Source of the DNA: Streptomyces odonnellii | GTDB taxonomy: Bacteria > Actinomycetota > Actinomycetes > Streptomycetales > Streptomycetaceae | NCBI RefSeq assembly: GCF_000981895.1 | Contig: NZ_LATD01000020.1 | Span: forward strand, 1 to 64,000 | Length of the DNA: 64,000 nucleotides | Direction: 5' to 3' | Shown here: positions 17,811 to 25,961 of the stretch, in pieces | How the letters are laid out: every line of letters starts with the position of its first letter | Numbering within the stretch: position 1 is the first letter of the stretch | The notes under the pieces: model-generated | Database searches by the model: none | What the model was told of the DNA's origin: nothing | What the model saw: only the letters and a program-made list of their open reading frames with translations | Position numbers and translations under genes: made by a program

Positions 17811-18665
17811 CTACTCCCGTACCCCGTCCAGGAATTCGAGCACTCGCGCCGGCGCGCTGCGCTCCGTCTGCTCGGTCACGGGGACGCCCCAGTACTCCGC
17901 CAGCGGCAGGCATTCCTGGAGGTAGCGGGCGGCGGACGGGGCATGCGAGTCGTCCTGGCCCGGCACCACGAGCGCCGGGACATCGAGCGTCAGCAGGTCC
18001 TCGGGCTCGGGGCCGGGCACCGTGTCGCGGTCGAAGAGCAGCCGGGCCATCCCGCCGACCGTCGCCTGGTACCGGCCGGCGTCGGTCCGCGCGTACCGCT
18101 CGGCGAACTCGTCGTCCCGCCGGATGACACGCGCCCAGGGGCCGACCCGGGGATCTGCGGTGAAGCCCGCGTCGGTGCTCCGCGCCAGTTCCACCACCCC
18201 GGCCGGGCCGTGTTCCTCGGCATGGGCGAGGTGCCGCAGGAACCGGGCGTGCTGTTTCATCCGGTACTTGACCCCGCCCGCGGGCGAGTAGAGCACCATG
18301 CTCAGCACCCGGTCGGGGTGGGCCACGGCGAGCACCGCCGCGGTCGAGCAGCCGACGCAGCCGCCCATCAGATGCACCCGGCCGATTCCCAGGTGGTCGA
18401 GAAGGCCCACGCCCTGGGCGGCGTAGTCGGTCCAGGAGATCCGTTCCAGCCGGCCTCCGGACCGGCCGGACTCACGGCGGTCGAAGGTGATGCAGGTGTA
18501 CCGCTCGGTGAGCCGGTCGAGCAGACGCAGCCGCCGGTAGACACCGACCTCGCGCCAGCCTTCGAGCGAGGAGTCGAAGCCGCCGGGGGAGAACATCAGC
18601 AGCGGCGGGCCGTCGCCGGCCACCTCGTACCGGGTGGGAATCCCGTCGATGACGGCGGTGGGCAT
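17811..18665 (-). CDS. Alpha/beta hydrolase with Cys nucleophile position
   Basis: 284 residues of the alpha/beta-hydrolase fold. The oxyanion region is MFSPGGFDSS and the FDRRESGRS loop is typical. The nucleophile elbow reads MGGCVGCST, so Cys103 stands where Ser normally does. The acid is plausibly in VVPGQDDSHAP. The usual catalytic His near the C-terminus is not evident; the only close His follows the Asp loop. Cys-dependent relatives include dienelactone hydrolases, so C-C or lactone hydrolysis of a ring-cleavage product is conceivable. It is the most distal gene of the minus-strand ferredoxin-Rieske group. Confidence 0.8.
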   Translation of the reverse strand: MPTAVIDGIPTRYEVAGDGPPLLMFSPGGFDSSLEGWREVGVYRRLRLLDRLTERYTCITFDRRESGRSGGRLERISWTDYAAQGVGLLDHLGIGRVHLMGGCVGCSTAAVLAVAHPDRVLSMVLYSPAGGVKYRMKQHARFLRHLAHAEEHGPAGVVELARSTDAGFTADPRVGPWARVIRRDDEFAERYARTDAGRYQATVGGMARLLFDRDTVPGPEPEDLLTLDVPALVVPGQDDSHAPSAARYLQECLPLAEYWGVPVTEQTERSAPARVLEFLDGVRE

Positions 18666-18707
18666 GGCGCGGTTCCTCTCGTATGGGCCCGGCTCGGCGG
18701 GTGGTGT

Positions 18708-19559
18708 TCAGTCCGTGGCGGGAGGCGGTACGGGGATGCCTCCGGCGATCTGCCGCGCGGCCCGGACATCCCCCGAGTAGGCCGTGATCGCGTCGAGCGT
18801 GGTCCGGGCGACGTTGGCATAGGTGTCGGGCGGGTCGTCGAGGGCCGAAGCGGCGTAGCCGATGGCCGCGTTGACCATGCGCATCCGGCCGTCGAGCCAG
18901 GGGCCGCCGCCGAAGCCGCCGACGACCGGAACGGAGACCGCCTCGGTGACGGCGGCTCCGACGACCGGGCCCGAGTTGGTGAAGTTCAGCAGCGCGGCGC
19001 CCGCCTCCTCCAGCCGTCTGGCCTCGGCGACGAGGGCGTCCTTCATCGCCTCGGGCACCTGGTCGGCGGCGGAGGGGATCGCGCGGTACTCGACGCCGTA
19101 CCGCAGGGCGGTCTGCGGGGTGATGCCGAACTGCGCGCACACCGGGATGCCCGCGCGGGTGATGGCCGTGACCGCCTCGGGGAAGTCCGAGGCGCCGTCT
19201 AGCTTGACCATGTCGGCGCCCGCCTCCTTGACGAACCGGATCGCGGCGCGCACCGCGCTGTCGGTGCCCTCCTGAAGCGGTCCGAACGGGAAGTCCGCGC
19301 TGACCAGCGCACGGCGCACCCCGCGCCGTACCGCCCGGGTCACCACGAGCATCTCGTCCATGGTGACCTCGAAGGGGTTCGACTGCCCCCAGAGATTGAC
19401 GCCGACCGTGTCGCCGACCGAGACGAGGTCGACCCCGGCCCGGTCCACGATCCGCGCCATCTGGTAGTCCCAGGCCACCACGCCGACGATCTTGCGGCCG
19501 TCCTCCTTCATCCGCTGGAGCGTGCGCGGACTGATCCTTTCGGTCGTGCTGTCGGTCAT
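18708..19559 (-). CDS. PanB-like (ketopantoate hydroxymethyltransferase family) protein, altered active site
   Basis: 283 residues of the PEP/pyruvate-type TIM barrel closest to PanB: VSVGDTVGVNLWG, the ALVSADFPFG segment, AGADMVKLDGASD and GITPQTALRYG. The metal-binding Asp residues appear kept (VGD, SAD, with the third Glu as Asp in KLDG). The catalytic Glu of PanB is replaced (ALLNFTNSG), and the HIGLTPQ histidine is Gln (QFGITPQ). Pantothenate synthesis is therefore unlikely. A lyase or aldolase role on a keto acid fits the island. It sits 45 bp after the 19605-20111 gene. Confidence 0.75.
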   Translation of the reverse strand: MTDSTTERISPRTLQRMKEDGRKIVGVVAWDYQMARIVDRAGVDLVSVGDTVGVNLWGQSNPFEVTMDEMLVVTRAVRRGVRRALVSADFPFGPLQEGTDSAVRAAIRFVKEAGADMVKLDGASDFPEAVTAITRAGIPVCAQFGITPQTALRYGVEYRAIPSAADQVPEAMKDALVAEARRLEEAGAALLNFTNSGPVVGAAVTEAVSVPVVGGFGGGPWLDGRMRMVNAAIGYAASALDDPPDTYANVARTTLDAITAYSGDVRAARQIAGGIPVPPPATD

Positions 19560-19604
19560 GTGGTACTCGTCTTCCCGGTCGTCTGGAGGAAGGCCGCCCA
19601 GGAT

Positions 19605-20111
19605 CTAGACCCTGAGGGCCGTGAGCAGTTCGGACACATCGCTCTCGTCGGCGGACAGCAGCAGCACACGGGCGTACGGGCGGAGCGCGGCGACCGCGTC
19701 ACCCGCCTCGAAGCCGTCGCCTAGCACCACCCCCGCGGTGGTGATGCCGTACTTCCAGCAGTGCCGCCCGATGGCGGCGGCGGTGGCCCGGCCGCCGTCC
19801 TCGGTGGCGAGGACGACCACCACATCGGTGTCCGTCAGCACCTGTTCGAGCGGCGCGGGCGGACCGTCGATCTCGCGCAGCAGCACCGCGCCGCCGGACG
19901 TGTCCGTACCTCCGGGGCCGAGGTTCACATAGAAGCGCGCGTTGGTCCACGGCCCCCCGGCGAGCCGGTGTGCGACCCCTTCGGCCCGCTCGTCCAGGGC
20001 GATTACCCGCGCGGCCCGGGCGGGCGCGATGCGCGCCCGGATCCGGAACCGTGACTCGCCGGGCGCGGTCGCCCGCGCGCATTCGCTGGGATACGCCGTC
20101 GCCGCCGGCAT
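19605..20111 (-). CDS. Unrecognised Rossmann-like protein of the Rieske operon
   Basis: 168 residues with no family I can name. After an Arg/Ala-rich N-terminus come a strand-helix alternation and a hydrophobic strand VLTDTDVVVVLATEDGG. An alpha/beta pattern with WKYGITTAGVVLGDG follows and it ends in VLLLSADESDV. This looks like a nucleotide-binding or flavodoxin/FtsZ-like alpha/beta domain. ATG 20111 lies next to the Rieske stop (20113-20115), giving almost direct coupling. Its constant company with the Rieske gene would be informative. Possibly an accessory or assembly factor; unproven. Confidence 0.65.
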   Translation of the reverse strand: MPAATAYPSECARATAPGESRFRIRARIAPARAARVIALDERAEGVAHRLAGGPWTNARFYVNLGPGGTDTSGGAVLLREIDGPPAPLEQVLTDTDVVVVLATEDGGRATAAAIGRHCWKYGITTAGVVLGDGFEAGDAVAALRPYARVLLLSADESDVSELLTALRV

Positions 20112-20112
20112 G

Positions 20113-21399
20113 TCAGACCGACGACTGCGGTACGCCGGGCACCGACTTGACCGCGTCACGGCACGAGTCGAGGAAGGACTCGGCCTGCGGCAGGACCACC
20201 GCGGCCGACCGCACCCTGTGGTGCGCGGGATCCACCCCGGGCGGGGTCACTCCCTCGTCCCGCAGGGCTGTCGCGGCCTTGCGGAGCTTCTGGCGGGCCT
20301 TGATGATCCCGCTGTCGGCGGGGACGAGACGCTCCCGGGTACGGTCCACGATCGGCCCCATGCTCTCCTGGAGCGAGGCGTCCTGCATGGCGATGCCCGC
20401 GACCCCCGAATAGGTGTCGCCGCGCTTCTGGGCCTCGCGGTCGATCAGATAGTCGTTGTCCATATTGGCCTCGGGCCGGTAGGTGCCCGGGATGTTCTTG
20501 CTGTGGACGCCGTGCCCGTCCATCATCGCCTGGCGCTCCGTGTCCGTGAGCGCGCGGACCGGGTGGTAGTCGAACGAGTAGGTCCAGCAGTTCTCGTCGT
20601 CGATCGGCACCCAGAAGTGGCCGTGGATCGGGTGGTCGCCGCGCGGGGGCACCATGGTGAAGTTGGGCATCACCCAGGGCGTTATCCGCCAGTAGTACGT
20701 GCCTTCCTCCGCGTTGCGCCGGGCGCCCACGAAGAGTCCGCCGTCGCTGTCGGCGACCTCGAAGAACGGCTTGGTGTCGTTCATGTTGTACTCGTTGCCC
20801 TTGGCGCCCCGGAACAACGGATCGGTCTTCAGCCCGCCGGAGTGCAGGAAGGTGACATGGCTGGAGTCGATACCGCCCTCGAACGCCTGGAGCCAGTTGC
20901 ACTGCTGCCAGCGCTTGGAGGTGTAGGTCTGCTCCGGCGGCACCAGGGCGAATTCGAACTCGGGCAGCGCGGGCCGGGTGGCCGCGTCCCCCATGTGGGT
21001 CCACAGCACATCGCCGATCTTCACCAGCGGATACGCGGTGAGCTGCACGTTCTGGCAGAAGCTGCTGTTGTCCGCCTCCGAGGGCACCTCGACGCACTGT
21101 CCGGTGACGTCGTACTTCCAGCCGTGGTACGGACAGCGCAGCCCGGATCCCTCGTTGCGGCCGAACCACAGCGAGGCACCGCGGTGCGCGCAGAACTCGT
21201 CGACCAGGCCGTACCGTCCCTCGCTGTCGCGGAAGGCGACCATGCGCTCCGAGAGAAGCTTGACGCGTACGGGCGGGGAGTCGTTCTCCGGAAGCTCCTC
21301 GGCCAGCAGCGCGGGGATCCAGTACTGCCGGAACAGCTCCCCCATGGGTGTCCCGGGGCCGGTCTGCGTGAGCAGCTCGTTGATGTCTTGTCTTAGCAC
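20113..21399 (-). CDS. Rieske non-heme iron aromatic oxygenase, phthalate 4,5-dioxygenase type
   Basis: 428 residues. The Rieske [2Fe-2S] site is C70-x-H72 (EFCAHRGA) with C89-x2-H92 (LRCPYHGWKYD). The mononuclear iron site is in EGGIDSSHVTFLH, giving the D/H-x4-H facial triad. The PMGELFRQYWIPALL opening and overall layout resemble single-component phthalate 4,5-dioxygenases (OphA2/Pht3) and vanillate-type oxygenases. It would hydroxylate or dihydroxylate an aromatic acid. GTG 21399 is chosen because AAAGGGAAA precedes it; the longer upstream frame is a ferredoxin shadow. The partner ferredoxin gene ends 41 bp upstream. Confidence 0.9.
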   Translation of the reverse strand: MLRQDINELLTQTGPGTPMGELFRQYWIPALLAEELPENDSPPVRVKLLSERMVAFRDSEGRYGLVDEFCAHRGASLWFGRNEGSGLRCPYHGWKYDVTGQCVEVPSEADNSSFCQNVQLTAYPLVKIGDVLWTHMGDAATRPALPEFEFALVPPEQTYTSKRWQQCNWLQAFEGGIDSSHVTFLHSGGLKTDPLFRGAKGNEYNMNDTKPFFEVADSDGGLFVGARRNAEEGTYYWRITPWVMPNFTMVPPRGDHPIHGHFWVPIDDENCWTYSFDYHPVRALTDTERQAMMDGHGVHSKNIPGTYRPEANMDNDYLIDREAQKRGDTYSGVAGIAMQDASLQESMGPIVDRTRERLVPADSGIIKARQKLRKAATALRDEGVTPPGVDPAHHRVRSAAVVLPQAESFLDSCRDAVKSVPGVPQSSV

Positions 21400-21440
21400 A
21401 GCCGTTTCCCTTTCAAGTACTGACCACGGGTACTGAGCGC

Positions 21441-21764
21441 TCAGGGCTGCTCGGGCGGGATGTCGACGGTCAGCCCGTCCAGCTCCGGGGTGACACGGAT
21501 CTGGCAGGAGAGACGGCTGGTGCTCCTGCGGTCGGACACCCCCATGTCGAGCAGGTCGTCCTCCATGTCGCCCGGCGGGCCGACGAGCGGCGCGAACTCC
21601 TCCCGTACCCACACATGGCAGGTGGCGCAGGAGCAGTTGCCCCCGCACTCCGCCACGATCCCCGGGACGCCGTTCCTGACCGCTGCCGCCATCACCGAAT
21701 CCCCGGCCGTCGCGTCGACGGTGTACGAGGAGCCGGCGCTGCCGACGAAGATCACCTTGGGCAA
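21441..21764 (-). CDS. [2Fe-2S] ferredoxin (adrenodoxin/putidaredoxin type)
   Basis: 107 residues starting at TTG 21764, with a GGGAGTAG ribosome-binding site just upstream. Cluster ligands fit C40-x5-C46-x2-C49 and C87 in AECGGNCSCATCHVW and RLSCQIRV; C44 is an extra Cys. It is the electron carrier between the reductase (10.8 kb) and the Rieske oxygenase encoded immediately downstream. It is the first gene of the minus-strand operon, whose promoter region contains TGGTCCGACCAT (21849-21860). Longer ATG starts on this strand would include unrelated basic sequence. Confidence 0.9.
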   Translation of the reverse strand: MPKVIFVGSAGSSYTVDATAGDSVMAAAVRNGVPGIVAECGGNCSCATCHVWVREEFAPLVGPPGDMEDDLLDMGVSDRRSTSRLSCQIRVTPELDGLTVDIPPEQP

Positions 21765-21848
21765 GGTCCTACTCCCTCTCCGGGCTTCTGTCTCTTCAGG
21801 GCTGGTCTCTTCCGAAGCGACGGACGCGGCACCGAGCCATCCCGCCCT

Positions 21849-21867
21849 TGGTCCGACCATTAGACCA
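21849..21867. promoter_or_regulatory. GntR-type operator between ferredoxin operon and gpm
   Basis: TGGTCCGACCAT (21849-21860) is a TGGT-N3-ACCA palindrome. It is followed at once by TTAGACCA, which repeats the right half of the strong island site. It lies 85 bp upstream of the ferredoxin start and 64 bp before the gpm gene, so it could serve both. Confidence 0.65.
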
Positions 21868-21930
21868 GATTGCTGAGGGGTGAACAAGAAGGTGGCGCGA
21901 CCGCCGTCGCGCGTGCTCACAATCGGGCCC

Positions 21931-22689
21931 ATGCACACGCTGATCCTGCTCCGCCACGGCGAGAGCGAGTGGAACTCCAGAAACCTCTTCACCGGCTGGG
22001 TCGATGTGGATCTCACCCCGCACGGCGAGGAACAGGCACGCCGGGCCGGCCAACTGCTCCGTACCGCCGGACTGTTCCCGGACGTCGCGCACACCTCCGT
22101 ACTGCGCCGCTCCGTCCGCACCGGCACCCTCGCGCTGGCGGCGCTCGGCCGCCCCGGGGCGCCGCTCACCCGGAGCTGGCGGCTCAACGAACGGCATTAC
22201 GGCGCGCTTCAGGGCAAGGACAAGAGCGCGGTGCTGCGGGAGTACGGCGAGGAGCGCTTCCGGCTCTGGCGCAGGTCGTACGAGGTGGCTCCGCCACCGC
22301 TCACCCATGACGAGGACGAGCCGGGCCTCGCGGGCGCCGATGGCGAGCGGGTGCCGCGGACCGAATCCCTCGCCGATGTCAGCGCCCGTCTGCTCCCCCA
22401 CTGGCACGAGGCCGTCGCCCCCGATCTGCGCGCCGGGCGGACCGTCCTGGTCGTGGCGCACAGCAACTCGCTCCGCGCGCTGGCCGCGCATCTCGACGGG
22501 CTGGACCGCGACGAGCTGATGGAGCTGAACATCCCCACCGGCATCCCGCTGCTCTACACCCTCGACGAGCGGCTCACGCCGATCGCCCGCGGGGGCCGCT
22601 ATCTCGACCCGGTCACCGCCGCCGAGGCCGCCCGCGCGGTGGCCCGGGAGGGGCACCGGAGCACGCCGGCGACCGGCCCAAGGCTCTGA
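21931..22689 (+). CDS. gpmA: 2,3-bisphosphoglycerate-dependent phosphoglycerate mutase
   Basis: 252 residues of the histidine phosphatase superfamily. The phospho-His motif is LILLRHGESEWN; then come LFTGWVDVDLTPHGEEQA, the LNERHYGALQGKDKSA stretch, and the second catalytic His in VVAHSNSLRAL. These are full dPGM hallmarks, so a functional glycolytic/gluconeogenic mutase is likely. ATG 21931 is chosen at the conserved start; 17 residues upstream in frame look non-coding. Its place inside the catabolic island, beside a GntR site, is unusual for this housekeeping enzyme. It might help route pyruvate/oxaloacetate carbon into gluconeogenesis (inference). Confidence 0.9.
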   Translation: MHTLILLRHGESEWNSRNLFTGWVDVDLTPHGEEQARRAGQLLRTAGLFPDVAHTSVLRRSVRTGTLALAALGRPGAPLTRSWRLNERHYGALQGKDKSAVLREYGEERFRLWRRSYEVAPPPLTHDEDEPGLAGADGERVPRTESLADVSARLLPHWHEAVAPDLRAGRTVLVVAHSNSLRALAAHLDGLDRDELMELNIPTGIPLLYTLDERLTPIARGGRYLDPVTAAEAARAVAREGHRSTPATGPRL

Positions 22690-22717
22690 CCTGCGCGCTC
22701 GGATCCCGTATGACTCG

Positions 22718-22754
22718 TTGACACCAAAAAAGTAGTGGCCTTATGGTTCTACCA
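22718..22754 (+). promoter_or_regulatory. Promoter overlapped by GntR-type operator
   Basis: A -35-like TTGACA (22718-22723) and, 18 bp on, a -10-like TATGGT (22742-22747) precede the bicupin-eutA operon. TGGTTCTACCA (22744-22754), a TGGT-N3-ACCA palindrome, covers the -10, so a bound repressor would block RNA polymerase. Confidence 0.6.
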
Positions 22755-22799
22755 ATCCAGATGCGCGTGGCAGAGAAGCCGACCAGGAAAGGCCGTGGT

Positions 22800-23936
22800 A
22801 TGGCCCAGGACGCAATCGTCGACGACAAGCTGGCGGCAAAGTTCGCCACCGAGAAGGACTCCCCCTACACGCGCTGGGTGGCCGCGGAGGGGCTGGACAT
22901 CATCGCCGCCCACTATGTACCCGACCTGCGTACGGTCGAGCTGAAGCCGTGGGAGCGGCGGGGCGGCCGGGGCGTGTTCATCAACCACGAGGCCACCCGC
23001 ACCTCGAACGACTGCTATGTGTGCGAGATCCCCGCGGGCGGCCAACTGGCGCCCCAGCGGCAGCTCTTCGAGGAGATGATCCTCGTCCTCGACGGGCAGG
23101 GCTCGACGACGGTGTGGAACGACGCCGGAGCCCGGGTCACCTTCGAATGGCAGGCCGGATCGATCTTCGCCATCCCGCTCAACGCCCATCACCAGCACTT
23201 CAACGGCTCCGGGCTGAAGACCGCGCGCTTCGTCTCCTCGACGAACATGCCACCGGTCATCAATCTCTACGACGACGTGGACTTCGTCTTCGGCACCGCG
23301 CACGACTTCCCGGACCGCTTCAACGGCGAGCCCGACTACTTCTCCCCCAGGGGCGAGCAGAAGGGCCTGCTGCTGGACACCAACTTCGTCGCCGACGCGG
23401 TCAGTCTGCCGCTGATCGAGGCGAAGGAGCGCGGCGCGGGCGGCGGCCACATCCGCTTCGCGATGGCCAAGGGATCGATGAACAGCCATATCTCGCAGTT
23501 CCCGACCGCCACGTACAAGAAGGGGCACCGGCACGGTCCCGGCGCCCATGTGATCATCCTGTCGGGCGAGGGGTACAGCCTGATGTGGCCGGAGGGCGAG
23601 GAGCCGCGGCGCTACGAATGGGGCCCCGGCTCGCTGATCGTGCCGCCGAACATGTGGTTCCACCAGCACTTCAACACCGGCCCCGAGCCGGGCCGCTATC
23701 TCGCCTTCAAGCACGAGGTGGTCTCCATCCGCAACGCGCAGGGCGTGCCGAAGGCCTGGATCAGCCGGCGCGTCGGTGGCGACCAGATCGACTACGCCGA
23801 CGAGTCGCCGCTGGTACGGGAGACCTTCCGCGAGGCACTGGCCAAGCACGGCATGGAGCCGCGGATGGACGAGGTGTACGCGGCGGAGCTGCCCACCCTC
23901 GCGCCCCTGCCGGAGGGCACCAAGGTCACCGGCTGA
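22800..23936 (+). CDS. Bicupin protein 1 (EutA-associated)
   Basis: 378 residues with two cupin barrels. The first shows FEEMILVLDGQGSTTVW and a metal-site-like HHQHFN. The second shows GHRHGPGAHVIILSGEGYSLMW and NMWFHQHFNTG, so both barrels keep His residues for a metal. Relatives next to eutA-like genes are often labelled ethanolamine ammonia-lyase-activating protein, but gentisate- or other ring-cleavage-dioxygenase-like activity is equally possible. ATG 22800 follows AGGAAAGG. It starts a likely operon with the EutA-like gene (110-bp gap) behind the promoter/operator at 22718-22754. Confidence 0.82.
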   Translation: MAQDAIVDDKLAAKFATEKDSPYTRWVAAEGLDIIAAHYVPDLRTVELKPWERRGGRGVFINHEATRTSNDCYVCEIPAGGQLAPQRQLFEEMILVLDGQGSTTVWNDAGARVTFEWQAGSIFAIPLNAHHQHFNGSGLKTARFVSSTNMPPVINLYDDVDFVFGTAHDFPDRFNGEPDYFSPRGEQKGLLLDTNFVADAVSLPLIEAKERGAGGGHIRFAMAKGSMNSHISQFPTATYKKGHRHGPGAHVIILSGEGYSLMWPEGEEPRRYEWGPGSLIVPPNMWFHQHFNTGPEPGRYLAFKHEVVSIRNAQGVPKAWISRRVGGDQIDYADESPLVRETFREALAKHGMEPRMDEVYAAELPTLAPLPEGTKVTG

Positions 23937-24046
23937 GGTCCGGCTTCCCCCAGGTGTGCGGCCCGGCCTCCCGGGGCCGCACACCCTCGTACGGGCGCGG
24001 ACTCGGCCGCCCGAGCCGTGCCGCGATCACGACGAGGAGCGTCATC

Positions 24047-25663
24047 GTGAGCCACGCCGGGCCGCACAACGCCGACCATCCCGACCATCACACTCACCAT
24101 CACCATCACAACGAACACACCGCGGCACACACGCACGGACACACGCACGCACACACGCATGACGACCATGCCGACGAGGAGCCCGGCGCGCTGGAGGACA
24201 ACCCGATCTGGCAGCAGGACAATGTCACGCTGCACAGCGTCGGGATGGACATCGGGTCCTCCGGCACCCAGGTCGTCTTCTCCCGGCTGCTGCTGCGGCG
24301 CATCGGCGAGGACCTGACCAGCCGGTACATCGTCGTGCGACGGGAGACCGTCTACCGCTCCCCCGTCGCTCTCACCCCGTACGCGAGTGCCGAGCGCATC
24401 GACGCCGAGGCGCTGGGTTCGGTCATCGACCGGGCGTACCGGGACGCGGCCGTGGATCCCGGCACGGTCGACACCGGGGTGGTGATCCTCACCGGTGAGG
24501 CGCTGCGCCGCCGCAACGCCGAGGCCATCGCGGGGGTGCTCGCCGAGCGGGGCGGCGATCTCGTCACCGCGACCGCGGGGCACACCATGGAGGCCATGCT
24601 CGCCGCGTACGGTTCGGGCGCGGCGAAGGTCTCGTACGACACCGGCCTGCGTGTCCTCAATATCGACATCGGCGGCGGCACGACCAAGCTGGCGGTCCTC
24701 GACCGGGGCGAGGTGGTGTCGACCGCCGCCGTCCACATCGGCGGGCGGCTCCAGGTCATGGACGGCGCGGGCCGGATCGTACGGCTCGATCCGGCCGGCC
24801 GGCGCCATGCCGCGCGGGCGGGGTTCGACTGGGCGCCCGGCGATCTCGCGCGCCCCGAGGAGACGGAGCGGGTCGCGGAGGCGATGGCGGACGCGCTGGT
24901 CGCGGCCGTCACCGGCGGTCCTCCGCCGCCCGAGGTCGCGGAGCTGTTGCTGACGGCGCCGCTCATGGTGCCGGAACCCGTCGACGGGGTGATGTTCTCG
25001 GGCGGGGTCGCCGAGTATGTGTACGGGCGGCAGAGCGAGGCGTTCGGCGATCTCGGGCTGCCGCTCGGCCGGGCGGTGCGCCGCCGGATCGACTCCGGCG
25101 CGCTGCCCTTCCCGCTGCTGCCCGCGGGCGAGTGCATCCGCGCGACCGCGCTGGGCGCCTCGGAGTACAGCGTCCAGCTCAGCGGGAACACCGGCTTCGT
25201 CTCCGACCCGGGCGCCCTGCTGCCACGCCGTGATCTGCGGGTCGTACGGCCGGTCCTGGCGCTCGGGGAGAGTGTCGACGCTGCCGCCGTCGAGGCCGCC
25301 GTACGCCACCGGCTGGCCGCCGTCGAAGAGGTGGCGGCCGATACGGACGTGGCGGTCGCGCTGTCGTGGAGCGGGCCCCCGAGCCATCGGCGGCTGCTGG
25401 CCTTCGCCCGGGGACTGCGGGACGCGCTCGCCGAGCGCACCGCGCGGGGCAGAGCCGTGCTGGTCGTGCTCGACGGCGATGTCGCCCTGACCCTCGGCAG
25501 GCTGCTCAGGGACGAACTCGGGGTCACCGGACCGCTCCTGGTCATCGACGGGCTGCGGCTGCGGGACTTCGACCACATCGACATCGGACGCGTCCGCCGG
25601 CCCTCCAACACCGTGCCCGTCACCATCAAGTCCCTTGTCTTCGGCGAGGATCCCCGTCTCTGA
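24047..25663 (+). CDS. eutA: EutA-like reactivating ATPase with histidine-rich N-terminus
   Basis: 538 residues. Residues 1-41 contain 18 His in runs like HTHHHHHNEH and THGHTHAHTHDDH. From about residue 65 the ASKHA/EutA ATPase fold is clear: VGMDIGSSGTQVVFSRLLL, TVYRSPVALTP, NIDIGGGTTKLAVLDRGE and MFSGGVAEYVYG. EutA exchanges damaged cobalamin on ethanolamine ammonia-lyase, but no eutB or eutC occurs in the window. The His-rich head suggests Ni, Zn, Co or Fe handling, so reactivation of a different metalloenzyme, such as the neighbouring bicupin, is conceivable. GTG 24047 follows GACGAGGAG. Confidence 0.85.
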   Translation: MSHAGPHNADHPDHHTHHHHHNEHTAAHTHGHTHAHTHDDHADEEPGALEDNPIWQQDNVTLHSVGMDIGSSGTQVVFSRLLLRRIGEDLTSRYIVVRRETVYRSPVALTPYASAERIDAEALGSVIDRAYRDAAVDPGTVDTGVVILTGEALRRRNAEAIAGVLAERGGDLVTATAGHTMEAMLAAYGSGAAKVSYDTGLRVLNIDIGGGTTKLAVLDRGEVVSTAAVHIGGRLQVMDGAGRIVRLDPAGRRHAARAGFDWAPGDLARPEETERVAEAMADALVAAVTGGPPPPEVAELLLTAPLMVPEPVDGVMFSGGVAEYVYGRQSEAFGDLGLPLGRAVRRRIDSGALPFPLLPAGECIRATALGASEYSVQLSGNTGFVSDPGALLPRRDLRVVRPVLALGESVDAAAVEAAVRHRLAAVEEVAADTDVAVALSWSGPPSHRRLLAFARGLRDALAERTARGRAVLVVLDGDVALTLGRLLRDELGVTGPLLVIDGLRLRDFDHIDIGRVRRPSNTVPVTIKSLVFGEDPRL

Positions 25664-25672
25664 CACCGGTCG

Positions 25673-25702
25673 TGCCGGGCGCCGTTCCCGGGCGCCCCGG
25701 CA
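25673..25702 (+). terminator. Hairpin terminator after eutA-like gene
   Basis: TGCCGGGCGCC (25673-25683) pairs, with a bulge, with GGCGCCCCGGCA (25691-25702), 10 bp after the stop. The 25664-25961 gap otherwise holds the GntR operator and no gene. Confidence 0.55.
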
Positions 25703-25792
25703 GGCCCGTCGGAGACCTGACGAGATGTCCGAAACGTAGCTGGTCAATCTCCCGATAATCCGTCGGTAACAATGAGATAACACCGACGTCGC

Positions 25793-25805
25793 ATGGTTAG
25801 ACCAT
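25793..25805. promoter_or_regulatory. Strong GntR-type operator upstream of ABC importer
   Basis: ATGGTTAGACCAT is a perfect palindrome apart from the central three bases. It matches, as its reverse complement, the site at 35938-35950 except for one end base. It precedes the four-gene importer operon by 157 bp. Confidence 0.7.
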
Positions 25806-25961
25806 AAGACCGAACCTGGTGTTTCATGCAGGGACCCAAGCGGCAACGCTCGGACATCTCAACCGCACGAACAGCCCGCTGCCCGGTCTCCCTCCCTTAA
25901 CGCCCGCGCCCCACTCGCCCGCCAACGAGGGCCCGCGACCGGCTTCGCCCAGGAGTGTGCG

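Noticed and set aside
24047-25663. Ethanolamine-utilisation operon
   Set aside because: Only a EutA-like protein is seen; eutB, eutC and other eut genes are absent.
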